Assembly (NCBI RefSeq): GCF_002939705.1
Contig: NZ_MDCB01000006.1
Coordinates: 124,898 to 188,897 of the forward strand
DNA length: 64,000 nt
From: Xanthomonas albilineans
GTDB taxonomy: Bacteria > Pseudomonadota > Gammaproteobacteria > Xanthomonadales > Xanthomonadaceae
Direction of reading: 5' to 3'
Made by a program: the position numbers and the translations under genes. Below, piece after piece: positions 1 through 8,425 of the stretch. Under the pieces are notes generated by a model. The model saw only the letters and a program-made list of their open reading frames with translations. It did no database searches and was not told the origin of the DNA. Every line of letters begins with the position of its first letter. Position 1 is the stretch's first letter.

Positions 1-1271
1 TGCGCACCAAGCGCCGCGAGGGCAGAAAGGCAGCGAGTGAGGCTTTTTCGCCGATCGAAGGCGAGTTCCCCGGCGCAGACTGGCCGCTCGCAGTCGTACA
101 GATCGACCACACAAAACTCGACATCATCCTGGTAGACGACCATCACCGGCGCCCGATCGGCCGCCCATGGATCACGCTCGCCATCGATGTTTTCAGCCGC
201 ATGGTCGCGGGCTTCTACGTTTCCTTCGACCCGCCGGGCGCTCTGGCGACCGGCCTGTGCGTCGCGCATGCGGTCCTGCCAAAGGAGCAATGGCTGGCGA
301 AGCGCGACATCGATGCGGAGTGGCCCGTGTGGGGCTTCCCCAAGACGCTGCACATGGACAACGCCAAGGAATTCCGCGGCCTGATGCTGCAGCGAGCATG
401 CGCCGAGTACGGCATCGACATCAACTGGCGGCCGGTGGCGCGACCGCACTTCGGCGGCCACATCGAGCGGCTCCTCGGCACAGCCGGCAAGGAAATCCAC
501 ACGCTCCCTGGTACGACCTTTTCCAATCCGCAGCAACGCGGCGACTACGACTCGGAAGGCAAGGCAGCGCTGACACTGAGCGAATTCGAAGCGTGGCTGA
601 CCGTTTACATCTCGCAGGTCTACCACCAGCGCAAACATTCCTCGCTTGGGATGTCGCCGCTCGCCAAGTACCGGGAAGGCGTCTTCGGCACGGAACAGCG
701 ACCTGGCGTGGGCCTGCCAGCGCGCATCGCCGACGAAGACCGGCTACGACTCGACTTCACTCCGTTTGTGGAACGCACGGTCCAGGACTACGGCGTCGTG
801 ATCGACGAGGTGCACTACTATCACGACGTGCTGCGGCGCTGGATCGGCGCGAAGGATCCGACTTCGCCGAAGACGAAGCGGAAGTTCGTCTTCCGGCGCG
901 ACCCACGCGACATCAGCACGATCTGGTTCTTCGACCCAGAGTTGCGCACCTACTATCCGATTCCATACCGCGACACGTCGCATCCGGCTATCAGCCTCTG
1001 GGAACTGCGCGAAGTCGAGCGCATGGTCAAGCAGGTTGGTAACGAGCCGGACGAACGCACCTTGTTCAAGGCTTACGACCGTATGCGCTCCATCGAGGAT
1101 GATGCGCAGGCAAAGACCAAGGCCGTGCGGCGGGTCCAGCAGCGGCGGCGCGACGGTCTTGGCGCAGAGAAGCCGTCGATGGCGACCGGCCCCGTCGTTG
1201 AGACCGCTATTACCCCAGAGACGATCAAGCCGTTCGACGAGCTGGATCCGCTGAGCGAAGGACATGTCTGA
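1..1271 (+). CDS. tniA: TniA/TnsB-like DDE transposase (5'-partial)
   Basis: This is the catalytic transposase, which joins the transposon 3' ends to target DNA. The open frame runs in from the window edge (frame starting at base 3), so the N-terminal DNA-binding domains are missing. The retroviral-integrase fold is clear: first Asp in VQIDHT (codon 105-107), second Asp in LHMDNAKEF (357-359), Glu in HIERLLG (465-467). The last two are separated by exactly 35 residues, a D,D(35)E spacing. A basic C-terminal region with a Mu-type C-terminal domain follows. The stop overlaps the start of the ATPase gene by 8 nt. Family membership is firm. Whether it is nearer TniA (Tn5053) or TnsB (Tn7) cannot be settled by eye. 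Confidence 0.9.
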   Translation, partial: RTKRREGRKAASEAFSPIEGEFPGADWPLAVVQIDHTKLDIILVDDHHRRPIGRPWITLAIDVFSRMVAGFYVSFDPPGALATGLCVAHAVLPKEQWLAKRDIDAEWPVWGFPKTLHMDNAKEFRGLMLQRACAEYGIDINWRPVARPHFGGHIERLLGTAGKEIHTLPGTTFSNPQQRGDYDSEGKAALTLSEFEAWLTVYISQVYHQRKHSSLGMSPLAKYREGVFGTEQRPGVGLPARIADEDRLRLDFTPFVERTVQDYGVVIDEVHYYHDVLRRWIGAKDPTSPKTKRKFVFRRDPRDISTIWFFDPELRTYYPIPYRDTSHPAISLWELREVERMVKQVGNEPDERTLFKAYDRMRSIEDDAQAKTKAVRRVQQRRRDGLGAEKPSMATGPVVETAITPETIKPFDELDPLSEGHV

Positions 1272-2163
1272 CACGCACGCCCACCTGAGCGCCGCTGCGG
1301 CAGCATGGCTGACGCTGTCGGCGGTGGAGCGGATCGAACGGATTCGCTCGCCGCGCTGGATCGGTTATCCGCGTACCAAATCCATCATCGCGAAGCTTGA
1401 GAACCTGCTTACCTGGCCAAAGTCGCACCGCATGCCGAACCTGCTACTAGTCGGCGACACCAACAACGGCAAGACCATGCTGGTGCAGCGCTTCCGCTCA
1501 CTGCATCCCGCGCGCGATAACCCACAGGGCCAAGGCGTTCGCGTGCCGGTGCTGGCCATCCAGGCGCCGCCCACACCCGATGAGGGCCGGTTCTACAACG
1601 CCATCCTGGAACTGCTTTTCGCCCCCTACAAGCCGAACGACCGTGTGGACAAGAAGCAGGCACAGGTGGTCAAGCTGCTGCGTTACGTCGGCCTGCAGAT
1701 GCTGGTCATCGACGAGATCCACCACATCTTGGCCGGAAACCTCAACCGGCAGCGCACCTTCCTCAACGTCATCAAGTACCTGGGCAACGAGCTGCAGGTT
1801 CCTATCGTGGGCGTGGGCACGAAGGACGCCTTCCGCGCGATCCAGACCGACCCGCAGCTCGCCAACCGCTTCGAGCCGGCCCTGCTGCCGCGCTGGACCT
1901 TCGATGCCGACTTCCTGCGCTTGCTGGCCAGCTTTGAGCGGATGCTGCCGCTGGCCGAGCCGTCGAACCTGCATGATACGTCGCTGGCAGCGAAGTTGTT
2001 TTCGCTGAGCGAAGGCTACCTCGGCGAACTATCGACGCTGCTAACGCTCGCTGGTGCCTCGGCGGTCGAATCTGGCCGCGAGCGCATCGATGCCAAGTTG
2101 ATCGAAGCCCTTGGCTGGGTCTCGCCTTCGGAGCGCAGGCGCCAAGCTGAACGGGTGCTGTGA
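1264..2163 (+). CDS. tniB: TniB/TnsC-like AAA+ transposition ATPase
   Basis: This is the 299-aa ATP-dependent regulator that links the transposase to the target selector in Tn7-like and Tn5053-like elements. The Walker A motif is GDTNNGKT near residue 64 and the Walker B is MLVIDEIHH near 146-154. A conserved sensor region follows (GTKDAFRAI, then NRFEPALLPRW). It overlaps the transposase gene upstream by 8 nt and touches the TniQ start (TGATG), so the three genes are surely co-translated. No truncation is visible and the length is normal for TniB. Confidence 0.9.
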   Translation: MSDTHAHLSAAAAAWLTLSAVERIERIRSPRWIGYPRTKSIIAKLENLLTWPKSHRMPNLLLVGDTNNGKTMLVQRFRSLHPARDNPQGQGVRVPVLAIQAPPTPDEGRFYNAILELLFAPYKPNDRVDKKQAQVVKLLRYVGLQMLVIDEIHHILAGNLNRQRTFLNVIKYLGNELQVPIVGVGTKDAFRAIQTDPQLANRFEPALLPRWTFDADFLRLLASFERMLPLAEPSNLHDTSLAAKLFSLSEGYLGELSTLLTLAGASAVESGRERIDAKLIEALGWVSPSERRRQAERVL

Positions 2164-3179
2164 TGCCGCTGTCCGGCGATCTCTGGCCGGCGCATCCCAA
2201 ACCCTTGCCGGACGAACTGCTCTCGTCCTGGATTGCGCGCATCGCGTGCGCGAACGGCCTCAAGCTACAGACCTTCTGCGATCGTGTGTTCGGAAAAGAG
2301 CACCAATTGTGGAACCGCGACATTGACCGCCTGGCTCCGCCCTGGCTACTAGCATTGCTCGCACGCCACACCGGAACTCCGATCAGAACCGTTCGGCGCA
2401 CAACACTCAACATCTACCGGGGGTGGCTGTTCCGCGAACGACATTCCGCTGGACAACTGCGCTGGATACTTCCCGCTGGAATCTACCACCGTACGCGCCG
2501 CCGCTTCGGTGTTCAGTACTGTCCGCAGTGCCTGGCTGATGACGAGGAGCCCTACTTCCGCACGCGTTGGCGCGTGGCCGCGCTGACATTCTGCGCGGGG
2601 CACCGCCTACGCCTGCATGACCGATGCCCGGCTTGCGCCGCACCCATCGTTTATCACCGCCGCGAACTGGGGCGACCGAATGTCACGGAACCGGGCCTGC
2701 TGTGCCTTTGCCACGCCTGCAACTTCGACCTCCGCAAGGCAGAGCGTGTTGGATTTCTTCCGTATGAAGCGAGCATAGGCACCGAACTCACCGAGATTGC
2801 CGCGCACGTTGCCGGCAGGACTACCGATTTGAGCATCGGCCACATGGACGTCCTGCACCAGCTATGCAAAGTGATGGTCAGCCTGCGCAAGTCCGCTCAA
2901 CTCGGCGCGTTCACAGCTCACGCCATTGGCGCGCCAGACCTAGCCGTCCCTCGCGGCCGCCAAGCCTTTGAATCGCGACCCATCCAGGAGCGCGATCACA
3001 TCATCCAGTTGGCTACCTGGTTACTGGCGGCACCGCAAGTCCGTCTTGACGAGGCATGGCGAGCGAAAGCCGTGCGCTACAGTGATCTGGTGCGTGATTT
3101 CCCTGAGGCTTCGCAGTGGTACCTTGCGACTGTTGATACGTTTAATCGAGGCCGTACTCGGCGCGTCAAATCGACGTGA
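2160..3179 (+). CDS. tniQ: TniQ family target-selection protein
   Basis: TniQ proteins (related to the N-terminal part of Tn7 TnsD) bring the ATPase and transposase to the target. The N-terminus has the usual LPDELLSSWIARIA signature, and a zinc-binding pair sits in the middle: YCPQC near residue 120, then a Cys-His element and RCPAC near 158. At about 339 aa it is short, like Tn5053 TniQ and unlike full TnsD. The start is either GTG at 2160 or ATG at 2163; the ATG overlaps the tniB stop by one base and is preferred. It converges on the methyltransferase gene 30 nt away with no clear terminator between. Confidence 0.85.
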   Translation: MMPLSGDLWPAHPKPLPDELLSSWIARIACANGLKLQTFCDRVFGKEHQLWNRDIDRLAPPWLLALLARHTGTPIRTVRRTTLNIYRGWLFRERHSAGQLRWILPAGIYHRTRRRFGVQYCPQCLADDEEPYFRTRWRVAALTFCAGHRLRLHDRCPACAAPIVYHRRELGRPNVTEPGLLCLCHACNFDLRKAERVGFLPYEASIGTELTEIAAHVAGRTTDLSIGHMDVLHQLCKVMVSLRKSAQLGAFTAHAIGAPDLAVPRGRQAFESRPIQERDHIIQLATWLLAAPQVRLDEAWRAKAVRYSDLVRDFPEASQWYLATVDTFNRGRTRRVKST

Positions 3180-3209
3180 GACCAGCATAGAGGCTAGCGC
3201 ATACTGAAC

Positions 3210-4067
3210 TTAGGCTACTTCGGCACGCGATGGGGCGATGCTGCGTGGCACCACCAGCCCGTCTTTAAGGATCATCACTTCGCTGCCGCGAAACCTGCCA
3301 TTTGCACTGTAGTGCAGCCCGAATCGCTTCTGTCGGTAACTAGCGTACAACTTCTTGATCGGTGCCACTGCGTCGTACGAAACGATCCATGGCTGTCCGA
3401 TGGTAGCCACCCGCGTGGCAATGTCGACATGACTTTCGTGACTGTAATGGTGCTCATATAACCCACGCCCCTTCACGTAGTACGGTGGATCGAGATAGAC
3501 CAACGTACTCGCCGGCAACGTCGGCAGCACCGCGTCGATCAAAACTGCGGCATCCAAGTTATACAGCGAGATAGCTTCCGCTCGTACAGCAATGCGCTCA
3601 ATGCGTGCAATCATGTCTTCTTTGTTGAAGCGTGCGTCTAAGGTCCACGCCCCGTCCTGCGCCTTGCCACCGATCACACCACCGCGAATGATGCCGGAGC
3701 GGTTGGTGCGATTGAGAAAAAATGTGGAGAACGCTAGGTCAAGCCCATTGGCATTGGGATCATCCTGGATCCGCCTTTGCGCATGCCACACTTCCATATT
3801 CACATCTGTCGACGCAATTCTGGCGCACAACTCGTCGGCCTGATGCAGCACTGCATGCCAGAACGCGTGAATTGATCGGTTAAGGTCATTGATATGAATA
3901 TGAGAGACCACATTCGCCAGCAGCAGGCTGACTGCAATGCCGGCCCCGCCAGCATACGGCTCCATGTAGTGACCGCCTTGTAGTCCGTTACGATCGATGA
4001 CTTTGCGCATGAAACGGGTCAGTCGGCCCTTACCACCGGGGTAGCGCAATGGAGTGTCGTAAGGCAC
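3210..4067 (-). CDS. D12-class (Dam-like) adenine-N6 DNA methyltransferase
   Basis: A 285-aa S-adenosylmethionine-dependent DNA adenine methyltransferase of the D12/MboIIA-Dam class. The N-terminal LRYPGGKGRL and the AdoMet motif PYAGGAG (about residues 37-43) are intact, as is the catalytic motif DPPYY (about 193-197). The start is GTG with an AGGAG box 10 nt before it. It is the last of three - strand genes in the transposon cargo, 66 nt after the ParB-like gene; a GGCCAAG/CTTGGCC hairpin sits in that gap. No restriction endonuclease gene accompanies it here, so it is an orphan methylase or part of the element's own biology. Target sequence is unknown. Confidence 0.85.
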   Translation of the reverse strand: MPYDTPLRYPGGKGRLTRFMRKVIDRNGLQGGHYMEPYAGGAGIAVSLLLANVVSHIHINDLNRSIHAFWHAVLHQADELCARIASTDVNMEVWHAQRRIQDDPNANGLDLAFSTFFLNRTNRSGIIRGGVIGGKAQDGAWTLDARFNKEDMIARIERIAVRAEAISLYNLDAAVLIDAVLPTLPASTLVYLDPPYYVKGRGLYEHHYSHESHVDIATRVATIGQPWIVSYDAVAPIKKLYASYRQKRFGLHYSANGRFRGSEVMILKDGLVVPRSIAPSRAEVA

Positions 4068-4111
4068 GGCGTGGGGAGCTCCTAATCCTTTGCCGTTTTA
4101 TAACAACCTTT

Positions 4112-4133
4112 GGCCAAGATGGCCAGCTTGGCC
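4112..4133 (-). other. Hairpin between ParB-like and methyltransferase genes
   Basis: A perfect 7-bp inverted repeat (GGCCAAG, 8-nt loop, CTTGGCC) lies directly after the ParB-like stop codon. No U-run follows, so it is not a classical terminator. A TATAAA-like box lies just downstream on the - strand (about 4098-4103) and could start a separate methyltransferase transcript. The function is a guess. Confidence 0.3.
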
Positions 4134-5576
4134 TCATGGAGTGCGCAAAGCGTCGAAAAGGCGCCGGAAATATGGTTGCCAGCGCTCCCATACACGCTTG
4201 ACTTCCTGCCCTTCGGCATCAGCATTGCGATTGTGAATATAGCCGTGCAAGTTGCTTACCGAATGCCCATGCTCGCTACTGGAGATCCCCTGACGCGCAC
4301 TGAGCAACTCGTGGTCGCGGCCCGCCGGATCCAGATTCTCCAACACGGTGCGGATCTTCAACTCCAATGACAGCCCGATATCGCCCCAGTGTGACTTGCT
4401 GTGCCTTGCGGGAATCGCGATCTGCTTCGCCGTCAGATAGAACTCCGAACTTAGCTCCAAGAACACGCGCATCAACAATGCAGCGGTATTGGGGAAGCCA
4501 TCTGGGTCCAGGTTGCGAGCCTCTTCATAGAGTCGATTCAAGCGCGGGTCTTCAATGCGCAGATCATACCCCTTCCCGCGGAGCGCCAACGTTGTGCGCA
4601 AAAGCGTGGACGGTGCCGGCCGCATCGGCTTACCCTGCGGACGTGGCGCCTCAGGCCGCCCTTTGTCAGGCGTTGTTCCGTTCGCGCCGTTCCTACCTAG
4701 TGACGGATTGACGACCGAATAGGGATCATCAATCAGGTCGGGTGCTGCAGGGGATGCGGCCGGCGCCAGCACCGCTGCCTCGGCAAATCGGTCTATGAAC
4801 GAGATACGCTGGTCCTGCTCAAGGATGTGACGCACCGGAAAACTCTTAGACCCCAACGCTTCGGCCATGGACAGCAGCAGCGCATTTCCTGCTGTCACAT
4901 CGCCGCTCGCGAACGCTATCGCGTTGGCTTTGCGGTCGATGACAATGCCCAGCCGTGTGCGTACGTATGGCATCTGGAAGACGCGATCCAGATTGGTGGT
5001 TCGCCGCCTTAGGTTCTTTTCCAGCAGCGGAGTGAGCAGGCCGCGTCCACGCAGGTGATCGAGAATCGCACGTGAAGGACGGACCTTGCCGCTCTTGTAT
5101 TCGTCGCGTCGATCCGTCGCCGGCGAACCCCACTGCACCAAACCCCGCCCATTCAAGGGATTATGCTTACGGTCAATCCACAACAAAGCATCATCGCGCC
5201 CCTCGAAAACAGCGCACTGTACGTGAGTGATCGGATCCATGCGAAACCGTTCGGCTAGGGCCTGGTAATCCCCCTCAAAGGCGGTGCCGCGGGCCAGCTC
5301 CGGGTTGCCCATTAGCCGCAATGCGGTGAGACGTCGATTGCCCTCGTACACAACATACCTATCCGCCGCATCGGGATTAGGCGCCACAATCAGAAATTCG
5401 GCAGGACTCAATCCATTCTCGAGGATGTCGCGGGATAGGTTCACCAGCTTCTGTTGCTGCTCCTCGAGCATGTTCTCCACGGACTCTTCCTGCGTATCCG
5501 CAGCCTCCAGTCGAAAATTTGATACGTCCAGATCGAGCTGATCGATTCGAATCGGTCGCTTATTCACGCCACTCAT
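4134..5576 (-). CDS. ParB/Srx-domain protein in transposon cargo
   Basis: A 480-aa protein with an N-terminal ParB/sulfiredoxin-like fold. Residues 8-22 form the opening strand, a helix with EEQQQKL follows, and YEGNRR at 77-82 is the ParB box II-type nucleotide/phosphate-binding motif. The middle is basic and helical. The C-terminal third (after a Pro-rich linker near 320) looks like a separate helical domain found in large uncharacterised proteins. ParB/Srx folds bind CTP/ATP and occur in partition proteins and in phage or defence nucleases. No ParA gene is adjacent, so simple plasmid partition is unlikely. It starts 21 nt after the TnsE-like gene and is probably co-transcribed with it. Specific function unknown. 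Confidence 0.7.
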   Translation of the reverse strand: MSGVNKRPIRIDQLDLDVSNFRLEAADTQEESVENMLEEQQQKLVNLSRDILENGLSPAEFLIVAPNPDAADRYVVYEGNRRLTALRLMGNPELARGTAFEGDYQALAERFRMDPITHVQCAVFEGRDDALLWIDRKHNPLNGRGLVQWGSPATDRRDEYKSGKVRPSRAILDHLRGRGLLTPLLEKNLRRRTTNLDRVFQMPYVRTRLGIVIDRKANAIAFASGDVTAGNALLLSMAEALGSKSFPVRHILEQDQRISFIDRFAEAAVLAPAASPAAPDLIDDPYSVVNPSLGRNGANGTTPDKGRPEAPRPQGKPMRPAPSTLLRTTLALRGKGYDLRIEDPRLNRLYEEARNLDPDGFPNTAALLMRVFLELSSEFYLTAKQIAIPARHSKSHWGDIGLSLELKIRTVLENLDPAGRDHELLSARQGISSSEHGHSVSNLHGYIHNRNADAEGQEVKRVWERWQPYFRRLFDALRTP

Positions 5577-5597
5577 TAGCAGGCCCCATTATTCTAA

Positions 5598-7325
5598 TCA
5601 TATTGAGTTTGACGCTCGCTGCAGCGCGGTGCAAATATCGTCGGCGAAGGCTTCCGCCGACGTACGGCTGTGATTGAACAGCGCCAGCTTCATGTCGGCC
5701 GGATGCGGCTTGAGATTCGCCCAGACACCTTCGGCGTTCACCAGCGCGTGCAGGAGGCGCTTCAACCGTTCGTCGGAGAGTGGAACAGCCTCGAACAGAA
5801 TCAGCAGCGCCGCTTTGCTGCGTTCGCTTCTACGGCGCTCGAACTCCACCAGGCTGCCGCAGCAGCCGGCGCATTCTATGTCAATCACCATGACGCGGCG
5901 CTCGATCTTGCCTGCGGAGTCGAGATAGCCCCATTGCCAGCGGCCACGCGGTTTGGTCAGCGGCAGATTCACTGTCGCGGGCGTGGGCGGACGCACACTA
6001 GCGGAAACGCTCTCAAGAGTGTTTAGGGCGTCGACAACTTTCAGTAGAGCGTCGAAGGACGCGGGCAGGCTCTTGAGGCGTTCTGCTTCGCGGCGCAAGG
6101 TCACACGCAGCGGCCCCACGCCCGTCGCCTGACCACCGGCTGCGCCTGCACCGAGCAACACAACGACCTGGGTGCGTCGGAAGGATGAGCGCTTGTAGCG
6201 GCACTCCGTCTTCGGTGTCTTTATCACGCTCTTTCCGTTCAAAGCTTCGAAGCGTTCGCTGGCGAGCGAAATGTCGATCGAGTCAATCTGCGCTTCCGGC
6301 TGATCGTCACTTTGGATTTCGGCGTCCGCGCCTAGCTTCGCCGTGCGGCGCGGCGGCGACCAAGCTGGCCTTTTCTCGTCCTCTGGGAGATCGGTGCCCG
6401 GATCCGCCTGAGTGCCGTCGTTGTCGCGCACCACTTCCAGCTCGTCGAACGGGAATGGCGCGGAGCAGCGCAGAAGCTCGTGAATGAGCCAGCGCTTGCC
6501 GCCGCCATCGACCGGCAGATCGACACCGCGCGTCGACCAGTCCGTCACGCCGCGAAATGGCAAACCGCATCCGGGGAAGACAGCCGCCCGGTTCGCCGTG
6601 CTCTTCAACAGCGAATCGTAGATCCGCGTCACGCCCGCGCGCGCATGGCCATCGCCCAGGATGCGGCCGATCACCCAGCCATCGTCGTCGGCCAACCATT
6701 GCCGTAGGCGCACGACCATACGATTCGAATCGCGAAGGGGGCCGCTGACGTCCGTGTCGATGAGCGTGTGCAGGTGCAATTGAAATGCACCGCTAAACAC
6801 GGCGTGGGCAAGGTCGGTCGAGACCGCGTAGTAGAAGCGTATCGCCTCGATCATGGGCAACACGATGCCGTAGGGATCGCCACCATACTCGATCGCGAAG
6901 CACGGAGTGTGGCCCGTAAGGGCAAGCCTAGGCAATTGGTGCGCGAAGTGTGGGATCAGCCAGCGCTTGGGATCCTCCGACAGAACCAGGCCGGCTTCCA
7001 CCAGCTTAACCGTCTTAGGTCCTATCTGAACTCCATGAAGCCGCTTTCCGTATCCCGCTGCATGACGAAGCCGCCGGCCGTTGCGCCAAAGCGAGCCAAT
7101 CGCAAGATATGGCAGCAGGCCGATACCGATGCGGGCATGCTCAGGGGTCGTGCTGTCAAAATCGCGCTGGACACGCGGATTCGGCGGGGCAGCTGTGGTC
7201 GCCGGACTGAGGTAGACGTCGATCCGCGTATCCGCCCCGGCCCGTTCCACAGGGCCGAACCAGTCAATCCGCCAAATCCTGCCGTCCTTGGGGAATTCCC
7301 GGATCGGCGGGACTATGGTCGGCAT
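5598..7325 (-). CDS. TnsE-like protein (putative target-selection factor)
   Basis: A 575-aa protein that I assign only tentatively. Its layout follows Tn7 TnsE as I remember it: a beta-rich N-terminus; a helical segment with an aromatic Arg-rich start (EAIRFYYAVSTDLAHAVFSG); a strand-helix unit ending RWLIHELLRC; a charged linker near 310-350 containing PAWSPPRR; then a C-terminal domain with PASFDALLKVVD, RRVMVIDIECAG and a final helix pair. In Tn7 TnsE steers insertion toward replicating DNA. Here the gene sits at the far end of the element, inverted relative to tniABQ, and begins 22 nt after the lipA stop, so it may be read from the lipB-lipA transcript. No good ribosome-binding site is visible. 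Confidence 0.45.
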   Translation of the reverse strand: MPTIVPPIREFPKDGRIWRIDWFGPVERAGADTRIDVYLSPATTAAPPNPRVQRDFDSTTPEHARIGIGLLPYLAIGSLWRNGRRLRHAAGYGKRLHGVQIGPKTVKLVEAGLVLSEDPKRWLIPHFAHQLPRLALTGHTPCFAIEYGGDPYGIVLPMIEAIRFYYAVSTDLAHAVFSGAFQLHLHTLIDTDVSGPLRDSNRMVVRLRQWLADDDGWVIGRILGDGHARAGVTRIYDSLLKSTANRAAVFPGCGLPFRGVTDWSTRGVDLPVDGGGKRWLIHELLRCSAPFPFDELEVVRDNDGTQADPGTDLPEDEKRPAWSPPRRTAKLGADAEIQSDDQPEAQIDSIDISLASERFEALNGKSVIKTPKTECRYKRSSFRRTQVVVLLGAGAAGGQATGVGPLRVTLRREAERLKSLPASFDALLKVVDALNTLESVSASVRPPTPATVNLPLTKPRGRWQWGYLDSAGKIERRVMVIDIECAGCCGSLVEFERRRSERSKAALLILFEAVPLSDERLKRLLHALVNAEGVWANLKPHPADMKLALFNHSRTSAEAFADDICTALQRASNSI

Positions 7326-7399
7326 CGCAGTCTAGTACAAAAAAGCGCTAGAGAGTCGCCGAAAGCGATGTGGAGTCCACATTACCGTTGGAATTCACA
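7325..7399. repeat. Putative transposon right end (5'-TGT terminus) with dyads
   Basis: On the - strand the sequence reads TGTGAATTCC from 7399 inward. It contains a perfect 15-nt palindrome ATGTGGAGTCCACAT (7368-7382) and a second short dyad TCGCCGAAAGCGA (7356-7368). LipA homology stops exactly at this boundary. TGT ends and multiple transposase sites in the terminal 100-150 bp are usual for Tn7-like ends. The dyads could bind transposase or a regulator of the adjacent TnsE-like gene. Confidence 0.5.
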
Positions 7400-8403
7400 G
7401 CGACGCCGGCGCCAGCCGCCTGACGGTCGGCATGATAGGAAGAGCGCACCATCGGACCGGACGCCACGTGACTGAAACCCAGCACGTTGCCATAGTCCTC
7501 CAACGCCTTGTATTCCTCCGGCGTCCAGTAGCGCATCACCGGATGGTGATGGGCGGTCGGCTGCAGATACTGGCCGATGGTCACCATGTCCACGTCGTGC
7601 GCACGCAAGTCGCGCAGCGTGGCCTGGACCTGCTCCGGGGTTTCACCCAGGCCGAGCATGATGCCCGATTTGGTGGCGATGGACGGGTGTTGCGCCTTGA
7701 ACTTCTGTAGCAGGGTCAGCGACCACTGGTAATCGGCACCGGGGCGCACGTTCGGGTACAGCTCCGGCACCGTCTCGATGTTGTGGTTGAACACATCCGG
7801 CGGATGCGTCGCCAGGATCTCCAGCGCACGCTCCATCCGACCTTTGCCACGGAAATCCGGGGTGAGGATCTCGATGCGGGTGGCGGGCGCCGCAACGCGG
7901 ATCGCAGCGATGCAGTCGGCGAAGTGCTGGGCACCGCCATCGCGCAGGTCGTCGCGGTCCACGCTGGTCACCACCACGTACTTCAACCCCATATCGGCCA
8001 CGGTCTGCGCCAGACTCGCCGGCTCGCCGGCATCCGGCGGCTTGGGCCGGCCGTGTGCGACGTCGCAGAACGAGCACCGGCGTGTACACACCTCGCCCAG
8101 GATCATGAACGTGGCCGTGCCATGACTGAAGCATTCGTGGATGTTCGGACAACTGGCTTCTTCGCAGACGGTGACCAGACGGTTTTCGCGCAGCTTGGCC
8201 TTGAGCGTCTGCACCGCGTTGCCGGAAGGCAGACGCACGCGAATCCACGACGGCTTGCGCAACACCGGCGCATCGACGAATTGCACTGGCGAACGGGCGA
8301 TCTTGTCTTCGCCCAATTGCTTGACCCCGGCCTGCAACGGCGCCGATGCGCTATCGGCGGAGAGAACCTGCAAAGGAATGCTGCGTGCGCTGGGCTGGGT
8401 CAT
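7348..8403 (-). CDS. lipA: Lipoyl synthase with transposon-derived C-terminal tail
   Basis: This radical-SAM enzyme inserts two sulfurs into octanoyl groups on lipoyl domains. All six cluster cysteines are present: C80, C85 and C91 for the auxiliary cluster and C106, C110, C113 (CTRRCSFC) for the SAM cluster. From memory, Xanthomonas LipA ends at GAGVAA after about 337 residues. This protein is 351 aa, and after GAGVA it continues [16 protein letters not shown], encoded by what looks like the end of the transposon. The catalytic core is untouched, so it should be active. It follows lipB by 22 nt in the ybeD-lipB-lipA operon. Confidence 0.95.
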   Translation of the reverse strand: MTQPSARSIPLQVLSADSASAPLQAGVKQLGEDKIARSPVQFVDAPVLRKPSWIRVRLPSGNAVQTLKAKLRENRLVTVCEEASCPNIHECFSHGTATFMILGEVCTRRCSFCDVAHGRPKPPDAGEPASLAQTVADMGLKYVVVTSVDRDDLRDGGAQHFADCIAAIRVAAPATRIEILTPDFRGKGRMERALEILATHPPDVFNHNIETVPELYPNVRPGADYQWSLTLLQKFKAQHPSIATKSGIMLGLGETPEQVQATLRDLRAHDVDMVTIGQYLQPTAHHHPVMRYWTPEEYKALEDYGNVLGFSHVASGPMVRSSYHADRQAAGAGVAVNSNGNVDSTSLSATL

Positions 8404-8425
8404 GGCGTGGTCGGCGGGCAGGCGA

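Larger units (their letters stand above)
1..7399 (+). mobile_element. Tn7/Tn5053-type transposon, right-hand part
   Basis: A tightly overlapping transposase-ATPase-TniQ set on the + strand is followed by three convergent cargo genes, directly abutting the lipA operon. The likely outer end is 5'-TGTGAATTCC read on the - strand from 7399, which interrupts the last codons of lipA. TGT...ACA termini and insertion at a gene's 3' end are typical of Tn7-like and Tn5053-like elements. The left end and any TnsA gene would lie before position 1. No resolvase or res site is visible in this part. The family assignment rests on the proteins; the exact end is inference. Confidence 0.75.

Noticed and set aside
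4134..5576. Chromosome or plasmid partition protein ParB
   Set aside because: Only the N-terminal ParB/Srx fold is present, no ParA partner or HTH typical of ParB, and it lies in transposon cargo.
7325..7399. Tn402/Tn5053 terminal repeat
   Set aside because: Those ends begin TGTCATTTTC and carry recognisable repeats; this end reads TGTGAATTCC without them.
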